Source of the DNA: Opisthocomus hoazin
Lineage: Eukaryota; Chordata; Aves; Opisthocomiformes; Opisthocomidae
Length of the DNA stretch: 64,000 nt
NCBI RefSeq assembly: GCF_030867145.1
Contig: NC_134415.1
Coordinates: 16,656,417 to 16,720,416 of the forward strand
Direction: 5' to 3'
Below the pieces are notes generated by a model. It worked only from the letters and a program-made list of their open reading frames with translations. It had not been told where the DNA came from and searched no databases. Below, in pieces: positions 1-13,724 of the stretch; positions within the stretch are counted from its first letter, which is position 1, and every line of letters begins with the position of its first letter. The translations under genes and the position numbers were made by a program.

Positions 1-1361
1 AGTAACTATTTAGTTATACTACTGTATTCTGATACTTTTTAAAATTTTAAAATAAAATTAAAAAATGACCATCCTGTATTAAAGCACTGTTGAAACAAAC
101 TATATTGCATGTCTGGAATACTATAGTCACATTCTCCATTTTTAAATTGTTATGGTACTAAAAAAATTTAGATTTGCATTTCAATACATATAAATCCATA
201 TATATACAAATTGTGGTTTTTTTGTGAAAAGATTTCATGTAGCTAGTCAAGCTCAAAAACATTTGAGAGTTCTCCTAGGAGAAAAAAAACAAACAAACAT
301 GGATTTGGATGCCAAAGCTATAACACAATTAGAAGCCCCTGGTTTTTAACCTGATCCATACTTTTGCCCATTTTCAGTCACTATCAAAATACTCAAACAA
401 TCAGACAGTTCTTCAGTCACCTACTGAAAAATTTACAGAATACAAGTTTTAAGAGATAGGACATTAGCAGAAGTCCAGCTCAAGTGATGAAACAGAAAAG
501 GTGAGAGGTCACAGTTTATTATTACAACTCAGTTGCTTATTGAATACAGCATTTATCAAAAAAAAAAACCACTTGACGATTCATGTGTCACAGTTTATCA
601 CTATTAACTCAAACACTGCCAGCAGCATAATTAAAAGCAGATCTGGTTTAGTCCTAGAAAATAAATTATATGTAGTATTGTTTAAATCTTGTCATTCATT
701 TTTCACTATGAAATACAGGAAAGAGAGAAATGACGTAAGTATTTTTAAAAGCAGAATATGTACTACATACTCAGAGAGAACAGACGTCACGTCACAGCCA
801 CTTGCATGGTTCAAAGACAAAAGCAGCACATAAAAATATTACCCTGTCCATGAGGTAAGAACAAGTAGTGCCTTAGCAGCTTTTCTCATGTGCATCTGTG
901 GAGTTGTGCTTGCAGACACACTTACCAATAAGGAAATCTGATGACTGTGGACAGCACAAAGTAAGTTAAGCGATGGTCAACAAGAAGATGCTTCTCTGCC
1001 ACCACAGACACAGCAGTTAGTGATTCACATTATGGTACTCTGAATGCAAATGGTTGGATCAGTAATCTCTGCTTACTGTAATTTTCTAGTGGCCTGTTTA
1101 ACTGTATGCTTTGGTGTATAGTTATACACAGTCTCTCTTCTCATTTTACATACTGTTTTAAAATCCAATAAACCAATCTTAAGTGAAATGTTTTTATAGT
1201 CATCTACATCGTCATAAATTTCTTCAGAAACTCAAACCAAAACCAAACAGCTCCTGTGCTTATTTCTTACTCACAGAAGATGAAACAATTAAGCAGTTTT
1301 CCAGAGATACTTATTATAATGCATTACCATCAACCAGGACGTCACAGCCAGTTGTTCGTAC
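1..1361. other. FAM98A intron 6 (partial)
   Basis: A/T-rich intronic sequence with no exon, RNA gene or recognisable repeat. The next FAM98A exon (expected block QTEKLAKVYQPKRS) is not present in any frame that I checked. Confidence 0.6.
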
Positions 1362-1478
1362 CTTAGCTCTATCGGACCAGCCAAAGGACTGCACAGTAAC
1401 ATCCAAACGTTTGACTAACAGTTTTCTTCGGACTTCGTATTCATTGACTATGGCTTGATTAATTGCTTCAATTTTTTC
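1362..1478 (-). CDS. FAM98A: FAM98A coding exon 6 (last one in the window)
   Basis: 117 bases, 39 codons, with acceptor TTTCAG and donor AAG|GTACGA. Encodes EKIEAINQAIVNEYEVRRKL through SFGWSDRAK. The donor shows that the gene continues left of base 1. Confidence 0.93.
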
Positions 1479-4400
1479 CTGAAACAAAAATTTGCAAACA
1501 TAATCTATAGATTACAGATAAAGTGATCCTACTTAAGATAATAAACTATGTGGATGGAAGAGAGTAACACACAGAGTTATTAAGCAGGGCTTAAGCCCAA
1601 GATTATCCACCTTGTCAAACGAGCTCACAGCAAGCTATGCCTGCTGACGCTATTTTCCTGAAGGCTTCAAAGGCTCTGTTAACCTCACACTCAGCCTTCT
1701 ACTGCTTCCAACAGCACAGCTGTCTTTTTCAGAAGGGACATGTAAACTGCACGCACTGCTGAGGCATTTCTCAACACCCACCAGGACAGAGAAGTAAGGT
1801 GAGAAACTACTACATGCAACAAGCTGAAGGAGATGCAAGGACATAGGTAAGTCCTAGGGACGAGGGGGTCCTTGCCTTCTTAAAAAGTAGTAAGCTTAAG
1901 GACAAAGAGAGAGCAATGATAGTGGACTAAAAGTAAGTAAAATATCGTAAGAGGATTTTGATTACAGCACAATCTGCATACAGACAAGACAACAAAGTGC
2001 CCTACAGGGAAAAGCCATCACTAGAAACACACCTGACAGCAGACAGTGGTCTAGTCAGAGCAGCAGTTGAGATACGCACCATCAAGAAAATCATTTACGT
2101 ATTGACTGAAGCCTGGTGGAAGTGGGGTGATGGGGCCCACTTTCAGCCTCAACAATACAAGCACTGAAGGAAGCAGACTGTAGGGAGATGAGCTTCAACC
2201 TTAAGCAAGAGACACGAGAGTGACTCTCCATCTTGCAGCAGAAGCCATAGCTTTGTGCTGGCGCAGCGGCAGTATCTAACCCAGGCACCATTCTTCTAGA
2301 ACAGCAGGTGACAAAATCCAGCTGGAAATGATTCTGGCTCTGCCACCGGGGTATACAGCCTCTCCTAGCTGCTTCTTGGAGAAGATGCTATGAAGGCAGC
2401 AGGCTACTCCAGTGGGACAGAAAGAGAGAAGGAAACGCTGGGAAAACCCTCAGGTTAGCTGGAAAGAAGCCACAGGAGGAGATGTGACGCCATCTCAGCA
2501 AGGCTAGGTCACACAGACAGTGCTGGCAAGGGGCAGGAGAGAAGGCTTAAGCCACTGCACAAGCATGCAGGTCCGCACCACCACTGTAAATCTCCATTAT
2601 TTTGGAAAACTTTCGCCTGCATCTGGACATACAGATTCACAGACCTAAGATCTTCTTCAGCTGCTGAACATTTATTGTACCAACATATACGTAAAATACG
2701 TCAAGAAATTGTCTTTTCATCTTCAGAAAGAGATGAGAAAAACCATTTTGCAACATTACACACATAATTAAGATATACTTTATATACCTGAAAAGGGGAA
2801 ATAGGCTCCAATACCTGCAACTACTTACCCAGTGAGCTGGTCCCAGCTGTTTCTTCAGCAATGGTTTTCCAACATGATTAGGTGGAACCTTCGCTAAGGT
2901 TTCCTTCAGCTGTTAGGAAACATACAAAAATATAAGCATGGGCTAAAAAAAATTAGCTTTTCAAGATTCAAATTACAGGAGAGGACTCTTGGACAGTCAT
3001 ACGCATGACAGAGCAATCTCCAATAACAATTTGTTTTCTTTGGGACAGAGAATCAACCACACTTCTTTTCGAAAGCAACTGTTTTTATATTTCTTGTAGT
3101 CTTGGTTATAAGTATTTTAAAATTAAGAGAAGGGACTATAGAGTAGATCTATAGTTAAAACAGAAAGATTCCATAAGGTACAGCTCCCATTGAAGACTGA
3201 GGGATTACTCTACACATTGTCTCTCTAATCCAGAAAAAAACCCCACACTCATATCAAAAAGGTTGTATTAAGACTATGTGAAATATAACATGACCTAAAG
3301 AAGGATCCCTCTTTATATTCAAAAGCAGAAAATCTTCAATATGAAAATATACATTTAACTTGCATTTTTAAAATTTGGCATGACTTCAGTTATCTTTCCA
3401 TCTCAAAATTTCTGAGGATTTCAGGAGGAAGAAATGGAGCAGCAGTGACAAAAACTTGGATCAAAGCAGGCTGGAGTTATGAAACTTCATTTTTCCACTG
3501 CTGTAAACCACATTTTTTCAATTTCCTTGGCTGTTCATTCCAGCAGTTGATTTAAGACATTCAGTGACCTGGTTTTCCAAAGGTGCTGAGCCCTATTTAT
3601 TTAACTTCAAGATTTTAAAACCAAGTGCTTTCATAATAGCAGAGGCAGCAGTTCATTCAAGCATCAGCAGTTTCTTTTTTTAATGCGGTGGATCATTAAC
3701 AGAGAGAGTCAATTATACAAAGATCCTACTCCAAACTGTACTATGTATGTGCGAAGAAGAAGGTAGCTTGATTTTAGAAAACAAAATTGTTTAAAAACAA
3801 GAGAACTTTAAGATGGCCTCTTAACTATCATCTTACAGTCAAAAGTTAAGTTTTCACTCTGTTATTTTTCACATTTTGCTCAACTTTGTGAAGTGTTTTC
3901 ACTTACAAAGTGAAATCTGTTTTCCAGTTATTAGTCAGCTTTACTTTCTCCTTCTTAAATACTGTCAACATCTTCAGTGTTCAGACTGTAAGCACCGCAG
4001 CTATCTATGATTTTTAAAAAATTCCATAGGTTAGAAATTGCTGATGTATTTCATTAAGCTATAAGGACCGTTCAGGTTTTTTTTAAAGTATAACCACCTA
4101 CGTATATAAATCAGTGAGATAACATTCATTTAACCTTGCAAGATGATGTAAAAGTCTGTTAGTAAAACATAACAGTATTCTCAGATTAAAAACATTTTCA
4201 TCTAATTTATATTCTGTACTTTTTATAGAGTCTCTTTCAGCAGCAGAGCTTGCTAGGATTGTTCATTTTTGTGAATATTTTCTAGCTTTTACAGCAAATG
4301 GAAGCACAGATTTCTTATGTATCTAACTAATACCATGACAACAGCAAAACCAAAAAACAAACTGCTTCGATTCTACACCTCGGACTTCTGCTGAAAAACC

Positions 4401-7400
4401 ATCCTCCTCTTCTTAAACAGGTCAATCCAAACTGATTTCTTGCAAAGAAATGAAGCACTATTTTCAGTTGCTGGGATTTAAGTATCATGCAACTAAAAGG
4501 TTAGTCAAAAAAACTTATCTGAAAGTATTTTGGGGAGCTTTGTAATCATACCTGTTCTTTAAAGTTCATAAAGGTTCTCTTCTACTGCTCTCCCCTATCC
4601 TGCAAGTTAAGTTACTCAGTGTAACTTAAAAACATTCTGTCCCCCACCTTTGGTCTGTACACTGGACAGTCCACTCCATTTCTCTGCTTTATAAAAATTA
4701 CTCAAACAAAAGTAAATTTCTCCAAGAAAACCCGCAACAACCTGGAGAACACATGCATGTAAAGGAACAAAAATAAATGGAACCAGAAGAACTGATGAAG
4801 CCTTAGGGAAAAGGTGTAAACTTGACTTCAGTGACCACACCTTTTAACCTAAACATTTTTAACATAGTAGGTTCCCATAAAAATTTGTTTAGGTGTATTT
4901 GTTAGAATACGTTTCTCCTTAGCATTCTTCCTGAGCCCTAAGCTCAGCATCTCCATGTCTTCTGCAACAGGTGATGACATCAAAACCTAGAGCAGAGTAA
5001 GAAACACCGCACCCCACAAGGCAATGACAGCAGTAGTCCCTGACCTCGTGCCTTGCCGTGGAAAAGCCTTTAAACACATTTTCAAAATCCTGACTCTTGG
5101 CATACTCAGTAAACCATGTTAGCTTTCCTTCACAATTGAAACACTGGAGTTTCACAAGATGCAAATCTCTCCCTGGCAGCAGAACTATTTTCCATCAAAA
5201 CAGTAACAACATAAATATTCCAGTTTTGTTCCTTTGGATCTTACTTTTTTTTCAATTCCACTGAAGAACTGGAACATCGTTATGTTGGCTGGAGGCTTGG
5301 ACATGCCTAAAGCAATACATATGCCTTTTAGCTCCTGAAAGACTTCACTGCCACCTCCTTCCTGTGCTTTTTTGGGAGGGGCGTTCACACACAGCATTCT
5401 GGCAGCTTCCAGTTCTGAGATGAGGTATGCTGGGTAAGAAAAATTAGATTTCAGCATCAGATATAGCCAAGTTAAATTATTTTTAGAATCAGTAAGAACT
5501 CAAGTGCTTACAACCAACAAATGTGCAAATGTACTGTTTTAGAAAGAGTCAGGGCTCATACTTCTGATGATCACTGAGCCCACTGCTAGAAATACAACAA
5601 ACAGGGGAAATGTTTAGTACAATCAATTAAAGCCTAGAAAAAAACTGCTATGATACCCACAGGTATTAATCATTGAGTTCAGCAGAGCACAGCTCTTTTC
5701 CTTCAGGCTTTGCCCAGCAAAGACAAGAGACTAAGAACATGGAAATAAGCAGGATGAGGGACTGAGACGTGCACTTCAAGCTAGATAAGCAAGCACTCCT
5801 TGAGGCTCTAAGAAAGCAAGCAAGGAAATGAGTAGAGAGAAGTGAAGTGTTGGATGAATGTCCTGTATTTCTCCAGGCCAGATGTAGAGTGGAAAAATAA
5901 CCCCTTTTAAAAGTACTATTCAGAGTTTGGGTTTATAATAATTCCAGAAAGGCAGGCAGTAACTGATGAAATAGAAGCTAGAATGTCTGCAGTGCTCTTC
6001 AACAGCAGAACTGCAAGAGCCTACCATCAAACTGTAACTCCTTTATCAAACAAACAAATAAAAATATCACATAATTTCTGAACTTGGTCTACACCCAAAA
6101 TTTCAGAATTAGGTGTAAGCTAAAGTGATATAAATTTAGAGCACAGCTTTTGCTTGCAATTGTCACAACTTTGAATTGAAAAACATGCACAGGTTTAACA
6201 ATATTTTTATCATTAATTATACTGAGTGACCATAACAGTAACACAATTATTTATAACAGAGATTGAAAAATAGATACTGCACTGATCAAGACAGATAAGT
6301 GAGCAGGGACGTAAACCCATGGCTACACAAAAGCAGCTTAGTACCTGTAAAATGAGGACAGATCAAAAGGTTAAAAAAGAGAACAAAGTATTTTAACGAC
6401 CTCTAGAATTTCTTCTGTATCACTAGAATGTCTTCTGCTAAAGACACAGAACACCTTATAAAATATAAAATTCTTCAAATATTTAAAGCAGTGAAGAATC
6501 CTTTGTAAGTTCTTTCAACAGTACTTCATACAGATTTATCTTATATTCAAGTTCCAATTATTCACACTTCATTAGGACCTCCTCAAAACGAAACTAGCAG
6601 CAGAATTTTGTTTCAAGAATCCAGAGATCAGATTCAAGCTACCTTCAATCTCCTCTGACAAAGACTGAAATTTTTAAGTCTATCACTGTAAGGCACAAAC
6701 GTTCTCCAGATAGTGATTCCTTTTTGCAGACCTTTTCTGAACTACCCTGAAACTCTTGTACTTTTCATTTCTGCAGATGCCAGTACTTAATATTGTATTC
6801 TAGCGATGCTGCACACGAAGACAATCCTAACTACTTACACTTATTTGGTGCTTGCCTGTCCCAGCAACACTGCTACATCTTCCAATTGACATTAACTGTG
6901 CTGCATTTCATTAAAATGTAAAATACCCTGGCATTCCATTAAAGAGGGTTATTCTGTTTTTCCTGAAAAAATCTGGTTTCATGGCTCACATACAACAGGA
7001 TACCTACTAACTTAGCTTAATGTAGGTAAAGAAAGCTACACAACTATCATGGCACACAAAAAAGGAGTTTGGAATCTATTTCAATTCCACATTTGACAGT
7101 AAACATAGTATTCCTGCCAGACGGGATACCAGAGTTCAGCTTCTGAACATGGCCTTATATTACCAAAAGTACATCACAGAGGACCTCTGGAATAAACTGT
7201 GTCTCACAGACAAGCCAAATTTATTAAATGGTTTGGCTTACAGAGAATCAGCTGAAGGGCAGGTTGTTTGAGCTACAAAATACTTCAAACGCAATAATTA
7301 CCTCACTCCGTCTGACATTTTTGAACACACTAGTAAAATTCAGATTAAGTCTTACTACTCGTCTTTCTCTTACTGTCAAAATACAGGAACCTACTCTGCA

Positions 7401-10400
7401 ATTTATTCCTTACATCTCAGCTGAGGGCAGAACTGAATTCCTTTTTTGAAAAGTTAAAGAATCAGCAGCAACTGAGGAAGCAAATAAAATACTCATTATG
7501 TTGAATTTAAGATCAGATTAAAATTAGTGTTACAATTTCTAACTCTGACACTTGTAAAAGGTTTGTGGTTTTTTTAAATGTGAATCAACATCACACACTT
7601 TTTGCAAATTTAATTAGTTTCTTCTCCTCTTAACATTTCCTAAGCAGGAATAAAACCACAGTAGATATTGAGACCTGCTGGGTGGAAAAGTAAAGGGAAG
7701 ACGTCCCACTGCTACCGCTAATTTCTTTTCAATCAGCAGAAAGCAACATTGAAGCTATTTACTAAGGGAGATGTTCAAAAGAACTGAGAGTTGGGATAAA
7801 GCATTTTTTCTTTTTCACAATTCCAACTGTTGTCGGAGTGTAAGAAAATGCAAGTCTTGTTGCATCTCGCAAATCGTCATGGTGGGGCCTCCAGAATGAT
7901 GATGCATCTGATGTTAGTGGTTCTTTTTACAACCGTTCTAAACAGAATTCAGTGGCTAAGCCTAGCAGAAGTCTTCAAATCATTCCCTCTTCGGAGTACC
8001 TTTCAAGAAGTAACAGGACAGGCTTTTTGCTAGTGAATGTGAAAAAGGTTAATACTCAGAACATTTTCCATCATACACTGGCTACAGAGTGACTGGTAAG
8101 TTTACGAGACCCAAAAGGATAATATCCTGGTATCATAAATCACAGGGAAAAATAATTCATAATTTTAGGTAACTGTTTTTATACATTGTGATAAATGAAA
8201 CAGTATCTCATTAAGTGTAAGAAACAATACTGATTCTTGCCCAAAAAAGTATTAACTTGCAAGCACCCTTTCAACTTACTAAGCAGCAAGAGACAGTTCT
8301 TTTGATTATGAAGGCGTTTTGTCACGTCTCCTGATGTTAATGATGCATACGGACAGTTCATTTCAGCCAGCAATCCACTCATTTCGAGTTGAAACTCTTC
8401 TGCTTCGTTTGGACCTTAGAAGGAAAAGAATAATAACTTGTTTACAGATTATATACATACAGCTATGATTACAACGAATTAGCTATTTTTTTTAAAAATA
8501 AATAATGTTTTGCTCCAGTTGCTATTTAACATTAAAAAATGCTTTTAATGGAAGCCAAAAGCGTTCTCTGAGTTTCTCAAAGACACAGCACAACCTATTT
8601 GGAGCCATGATAATCCTCATTACTATAAAATTACGTTTCACTGACAACTTCTCCCAGCTACAACACACAGCCACTGGCAACTTCTACAATGAAAAGTGAC
8701 ATTAAAAACATCACAATTTTTACAGGGGTATTTTAAGTATCAACTCACTGTTCCCACTACAAATGTATCAGACAGTTCTGACAAAGTCATGAATAACAAA
8801 GTTTATGAGCTCTCATGTTTTTACTACCTCTCCCTCCAAGCTCACATTTGTCAATTGATCTTATTTTGTACGAACATCCTCTAAAATATAATTGTCATGT
8901 AGGCCAAAGCTTAGATTGATATTTGTGTCAGAAATCAGTGAAACTAATCTGCATTTGTTAAGCCAAGTTATGCAGAAAATAGTGATAAATGAGAGGCAAC
9001 AGTTTTTCTTCTTTTGAAAAGATACTTCAACCCAAAAGGTCTGTTATTTATGAACTCAAGTCACACAAAATGAAGGTAGGGCTTGATGGTACTACAGATA
9101 AAATGTTTCTATCCCTGTGTTTAGAGAATTTGAAATAGGTGTTAAAATACTGCTGGATTGTTTTTTTACAGAAAACGTATAGCAGGAACTGTATACTACC
9201 AGCAGAGGTGAGATGCTGTGCTGTTACAGAGAAAGGGAGTCCAATACACTCAAAGAAGAAAGGATGGACATGTCAAAAACAGAGAAGAAGGAAAAGAACA
9301 TATGCTGAGGTGAAAGGCAGCAATCTTCGGCCACTGGGTAGGCTGAAAGTTAAGCTCAAAGGCATTAGGAGTTAACGCACTAGATATTCTGGAAGTACAG
9401 GTTATCATGCCAATTTAACAATTTAATCTGTAGAATGTCATGACTAGTTGACTGAAAATAACAGTTTTTGAAAACTAAGGTTTACTTCCTCCACCAAAAT
9501 GATAAACAAGCAAACATTTTCAGGCTCCTTCCAAGAGAGTGTTTCAAAAAGAGGGAAAAATACAGAGCAAGCACAGAGTTAAGGTAACCAACAATAAAAA
9601 AAAAATATGGTTACTGTAGTCATGAGAATGTTTCCTTGAACAGTAAGTAATTCTTACACCAAATTTACAAACAGAAGTGTTGAAATAAAAGTCATCTAAT
9701 GATCATGATCTAATTAAAAATACCACTAATGTTGCCTCAAATCCATCCAAGAACTTTGAAAAAACTCTATGGTTGAACAATTAAAAGAAAAAGCTAATTT
9801 CAGAAGAAAGACTGTTTGATCCTCACTACTATTTCAACCTATACAGGCTGTTCATTAGGCAAGCTTGAGGTGGAAAATATCCAAAATCTGACAGCATGCA
9901 CACAATACTCCCTGGCACAACAGATGTAGCAGTTGTCAGCCCAAATCTTTATGGCATGCAAGAACACACTTAAAGGGCACTTTGTGCTAGAGTTATGGCT
10001 ACTTACTGTTAGTTGCCTGCACATTTTCCTCTAGTTTACAGAATAGCCGTAACTCAGATACCAACCAAGCACAGAGTTTGGTGAATTCAGGGGAACTGGC
10101 TCCACGAGAGACTGCCTGAGCCAGCGCTCCGTCATCTAACAATGGACCTTTGTAACTGACAAGTGAAACAAAAGCACAGTTTATTAACGTTTGCTGTGAC
10201 TGAAGTGCTGTGATAGATTTATTTTATGCTGTTTACACATATTGAGAGCTACAACCTCATTATATCTGCAATGCTTAACATCTAAGCTGATACGATTCCT
10301 GCACTGAACTGTAAGAAAAAGCATATTGAAAACATCTGAGTAATCTCAGTATTTCCATGCACACTAGCTTACTGCCAAAGAGACTGTCACAAAGTATCAT

Positions 10401-13045
10401 CATCAAAGGTTTCACCCCAGAGAATGTTATCACATACAGCAGCACCTTCTCTGCCTCCTTCTCTGGAAGATGTTACCTGCAAGACACCTATCCAGGGCAA
10501 CTGCAGTTTCAAAGTATCGTTCTTGAACACTGCTTTAAAGTGTGTTGAATAATTACTGCTGAACTAGCGCTTTCTGTGGTTTCCTACCATGTATTAAAGG
10601 GTTACCATGCAAAATAAAGCCTTCAACACAAATGTCACAAAAGTGGTCTGCAAAACAATATTCTTTTGAAAAATTACCTTCCTAAAACAGGCACAAGAAA
10701 AATAAATAGAATTAATTATTTGCATAAACAAAATAAGTCAACACCAGGACTTCTGTGTACTGATACTCTGTCAGGGGAAGAGGAAGAGTAGGGAGAAGAC
10801 TGCCTTATTAACCAGGTAGAAGCACAAAGTCAGAGCTCACCAGAGTATTTAGAAGAAAATGCACAGTATTATTCTGGCATACTACACCCAAAACAGAAAG
10901 ACACCCAAGAGCAGGCATAATCAACCAAAATCCCTCTTTCAAACTTCCAGGTAAAGTCATCTGCTGTGTCACAGCAACCCAGTGAGTCCAGTCATCTCTC
11001 GGCAAACCTCAGAAGTAAAAAAACCTCTCAAAGAGCAAATAAAAATGCTGTTCTCCACACCTTGCTCTTGTGCTTAACATCAAACATAAAGGATTTGCTC
11101 TTCACTGTAACAGCCTGTTACTTCACCCAACTAAAATGAAGAAGCCACACTGAAAAGTAACTTTCACCGCACAGAGCAGCTCGATTCGTGACACAGAGTC
11201 GACCTACCAGCAACTGGCGGGAAGCTGTAGCCTGACGTATTACAACCCTACTACAGTACCACAGGTGACCAGACAATTCCAACAGGCTAACCAGAGCGAA
11301 CTAAGTCCCATCCCACAGACGTTTCAGACCTACACGCGTGTAGGAACAGCTGGGACTCAGAACAGACACATTCAGTTATAGATCAAAGCAGAGGTGAAGT
11401 GATGACAAGCCTTTTGCTTTGGCAGGATCTGGACTTCAGTCACTGGTCACGTCAGAGGCCCCTTCTCCAGAATTTTTCTTTGACAAGTATGACATCTTGA
11501 CTGTGTTATCTCTGATAATTACGACTTCAGCTACACGTCTACTTGGCCAGTAATCCAACTTGCAGATTCCTGACTGCAGGCAGCTTTTTCCTTCCATTCC
11601 TGCCAATGGCACATGTTCTAGAGCTACGCTCCTCTTCTGGTACCGTTACGTCATCCAGTTTTTCTGCTTTTTCAATAGTTCAACAAACTGACTTAGAAGA
11701 CAAAAGGCCACTATTTGAGCACCTCGAGCACACATCCTAAAAGAAACAGCTCTTTGATGTGCAATGCTATTAAGAAAAAAAAAAAATCAGGTAATATATT
11801 AGAACTGTCTTCAGTGATCTGGTTAGAAAAAATAAGTTGAATTGTGAAGGATAGTGGAGCTACTGCCAAACCTTAAAACCTCAAACACCCCAGTCTTTCC
11901 AGACACAAGGAAACAGAAGTAATTTAGTCACATCAGTAGCTCTCCCAGTTGTTACCAATACTGTTGAAGCCCCAGGTCTTTCGTCCTCCAAATTTTCTTT
12001 TTAGTTGCTGTTACCAATCTCCGTTGATACGACTTATTTTTTAATCTGCTTTCATTGTTCACTCTATCTGAGAACATCAAAAGTCAACGGCAACACTTTC
12101 TGTCTATAATTACACCGATAAGGAGCACAAATTACAAATCCTTCAAGCCAGTAATGTCCCTTTAAACATACAGCAGAAAAAAAGAAGCCCATCACGGTAT
12201 GTGCATCATGGCAGAGACCTTTTCACATTTCAGTCGGAGAAATACCTGCCAAAATAGATGCCTATTTGTCAAGTTTTGGAACTATCATCACCACCTTAGC
12301 CTGGAAATATAACCTTTGTTGGGGCACAACGACTTTAGCCACAAATGATTTATGGGAACGTGGCCAATGTGAGTAAATACAGACATTTGCATAGAACCAG
12401 CAGCAATGAAACCGTAACTGTCTTGTCTGAGCTCTCAGCAGTTTGCAAGCATGCAAGCTTACCGTAGGGCACGTTCTCCTTGCTCTCCCTTTCACTCATA
12501 TAACCTTTACTGACTCTGACAGAGTTAACAGGCTTACACAAAAAATTTCCTGTGCTATACTATACCAAAAAAAGAAAGCGAAGGGAAAAAAATACTGTCA
12601 CTCACAATTTTTTTCACTGTCTGTTATTTTTTACTACGCACGAAGCCTGAAAGTGCTCCTCTCCCCGACTTCTCTTAAGAGGTTTCCTTCTCCCCTCCCC
12701 ACCCTCAGCCGCGGGGTGACCGAGCGGACGGCACCGCAGCAATCCGGGGGAGCAGCGGGCAGGCAGAGGCCAAACGCTGGCGAAGGCCGCGCAGCCGAAA
12801 CGCTGCCCCTTCGGCTCGGTGCTTCTCTCGGGCCCGACCCGACGGGACCGCTCCAGGCCGCGGCCCCCCGGGGCGACACCGGCCCCGCCTGCCCCTCCCC
12901 CGTCCCAGGGGCCCGCACTGGGGCCGCCCTCCTGCCGCCGGCCCGCACCGGCACCCCCGCCCTCCCCTCCCCCCGCCGGCCCCGGCACCTACCCCAGGTC
13001 CTCCAGCGACTCCAGCACATCGCTCTCCAGGAGCTCGAACTCCAT
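1362..13045 (-). CDS. FAM98A: FAM98A, first six coding exons (3' part outside window)
   Basis: Family knowledge: FAM98 proteins have a calponin-homology-like N-terminal domain, bind DDX1, RTCB and C14orf166 (tRNA-ligase complex), and FAM98A is also a PRMT1 substrate. Seen here: coding exons at 12993-13045, 10007-10155, 8280-8414, 5245-5429, 2829-2909 and 1362-1478, read on the minus strand. They sum to 720 bases and 240 codons with every junction in phase. The protein begins MEFELLESDVLESLEDLGYK and runs to the block QSFGWSDRAK, matching FAM98A rather than FAM98B (for example APPKKAQEGGGSEVFQELKG). The family is about 518 residues long, so the conserved C-terminal part and the Gly/Arg-rich tail must lie left of base 1; I looked for them in 1-1361 and saw nothing. 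The start ATG has A at -3 and G at +4. Very confident of the family, slightly less of paralogue A. Confidence 0.93.
2829..2909 (-). CDS. FAM98A: FAM98A coding exon 5
   Basis: 81 bases, exactly 27 codons, with acceptor CTAACAG and donor TGG|GTAAGT. Encodes LKETLAKVPPNHVGKPLL and the following KKQLGPAHW. Confidence 0.93.
5245..5429 (-). CDS. FAM98A: FAM98A coding exon 4
   Basis: 185 bases, with acceptor TACCCAG and donor AAA|GTAAGA. Encodes YLISELEAARMLCVNAPP through FQFFSGIEKK. This is the exon that best separates FAM98A from FAM98B. Confidence 0.94.
6600..6850 (-). repeat. possible old CR1/L3-clade LINE remnant
   Basis: The stretch containing cagtacttaatattgtattc at about 6781-6800 resembles the reverse complement of the ancient CR1/L3 motif for 'tactgtattccag'. 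It is heavily diverged and its boundaries are guesses. It could be unique intron sequence. Confidence 0.3.
8280..8414 (-). CDS. FAM98A: FAM98A coding exon 3
   Basis: 135 bases, with acceptor TTCTAAG and donor A|GTAAGT. Encodes the segment with EMNCPYASLTSGDVTKRL and QKNCLLLL. Confidence 0.93.
10007..10155 (-). CDS. FAM98A: FAM98A coding exon 2
   Basis: 149 bases, with acceptor ...TGTCAG and donor A|GTAAGT. Encodes YKGPLLDDGALAQAVSRGAS through KLEENVQATN, the most conserved FAM98 N-terminal block (CH-like fold). Confidence 0.93.
12993..13045 (-). CDS. FAM98A: FAM98A coding exon 1
   Basis: ATG at 13045-13043 (minus strand) in a strong Kozak context. It encodes 17 codons plus two bases of Gly18, ending before GTAGGT. 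It lies inside the 12.7-14.1 kb CpG island. Confidence 0.92.
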
Positions 13046-13165
13046 CCTGCGGCGGGGCACGGGGGGGGAAACCTGCGCGACAGCGGGACTCAGCGACCCC
13101 GGGACCCGCAGCCCCGCCGCCCCCCCACCCTCCGCCCCGGCCCCGCGGGGGAGTTCAACGGCCGA

Positions 13166-13198
13166 ACCCCCCACCCCACCCCACCCCACCCCCCCCCC
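13166..13198. repeat. (CCCCA)n / C-run, G-quadruplex-prone
   Basis: Four CCCCA-type units run into a C homopolymer. On the transcribed (minus) strand this reads as G-runs within about 120-150 bases upstream of the FAM98A start codon. Confidence 0.7.
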
Positions 13199-13306
13199 GC
13201 GGGAAGCGCGGAGCCCTCCGCCTCTTCCAGCTCCCCCCCCGGCCCGGCGGCCCCACGTACGCTGCTCGCACGCTGCTGCGCCGCCGACTGCCGGGTTGGC
13301 ATCTCA

Positions 13307-13333
13307 GGGCGGGGAGGGAGGGAGGGAGGGAGG
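13307..13333. repeat. (GGGA)n simple repeat
   Basis: Tandem GGGA units on the plus strand, inside the FAM98A CpG island. Confidence 0.8.
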
Positions 13334-13724
13334 AGCAGGTCCCCCGGCCTGACCCCTCACCAGGCTTCTCTCGGGCCGCCCCGCCGCCCTGCCTGATCGG
13401 CGCTGCCTTCTTTCTCCGCCGTCTCCGCCTACCCGACGAGCGAGAAAGCGTTGCTGAACGGAGACGCGGGTGCGAGGACGGGCGGCGCGGTGTTTCTGTG
13501 GGGCTGGAGCCCGGGACGAGGAAAGAATCCCACCCTTCTGTTCAGGCAGTGCCTCAGGCAGGCTCGGAGGAAGGACCCCCTCCTCCCTGCCGCGGAACCC
13601 ACGCTGGAATGTGCTGTGGCGGGCGGTGTCGCGGCAACAGCCGGAGGGGGACAGGGCGGCAGAAGGGTCAAACTGCGCCAGTGAGCGGGCGCGACTTCCC
13701 CCCGCCCCGGGAGGACCGCCCGGC

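Larger units (their letters stand above)
1479..12992. other. FAM98A introns 1-5
   Basis: Introns occupy 10156-12992, 8415-10006, 5430-8279, 2910-5244 and 1479-2828. All have GT-AG ends. They are A/T-rich, and every open frame in them is short and lacks family resemblance. The only repeat-like content I can point to is an old antisense CR1-like stretch near 6.6-6.85 kb and a short U4-like sequence near 2.25 kb, both listed separately. Confidence 0.7.
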
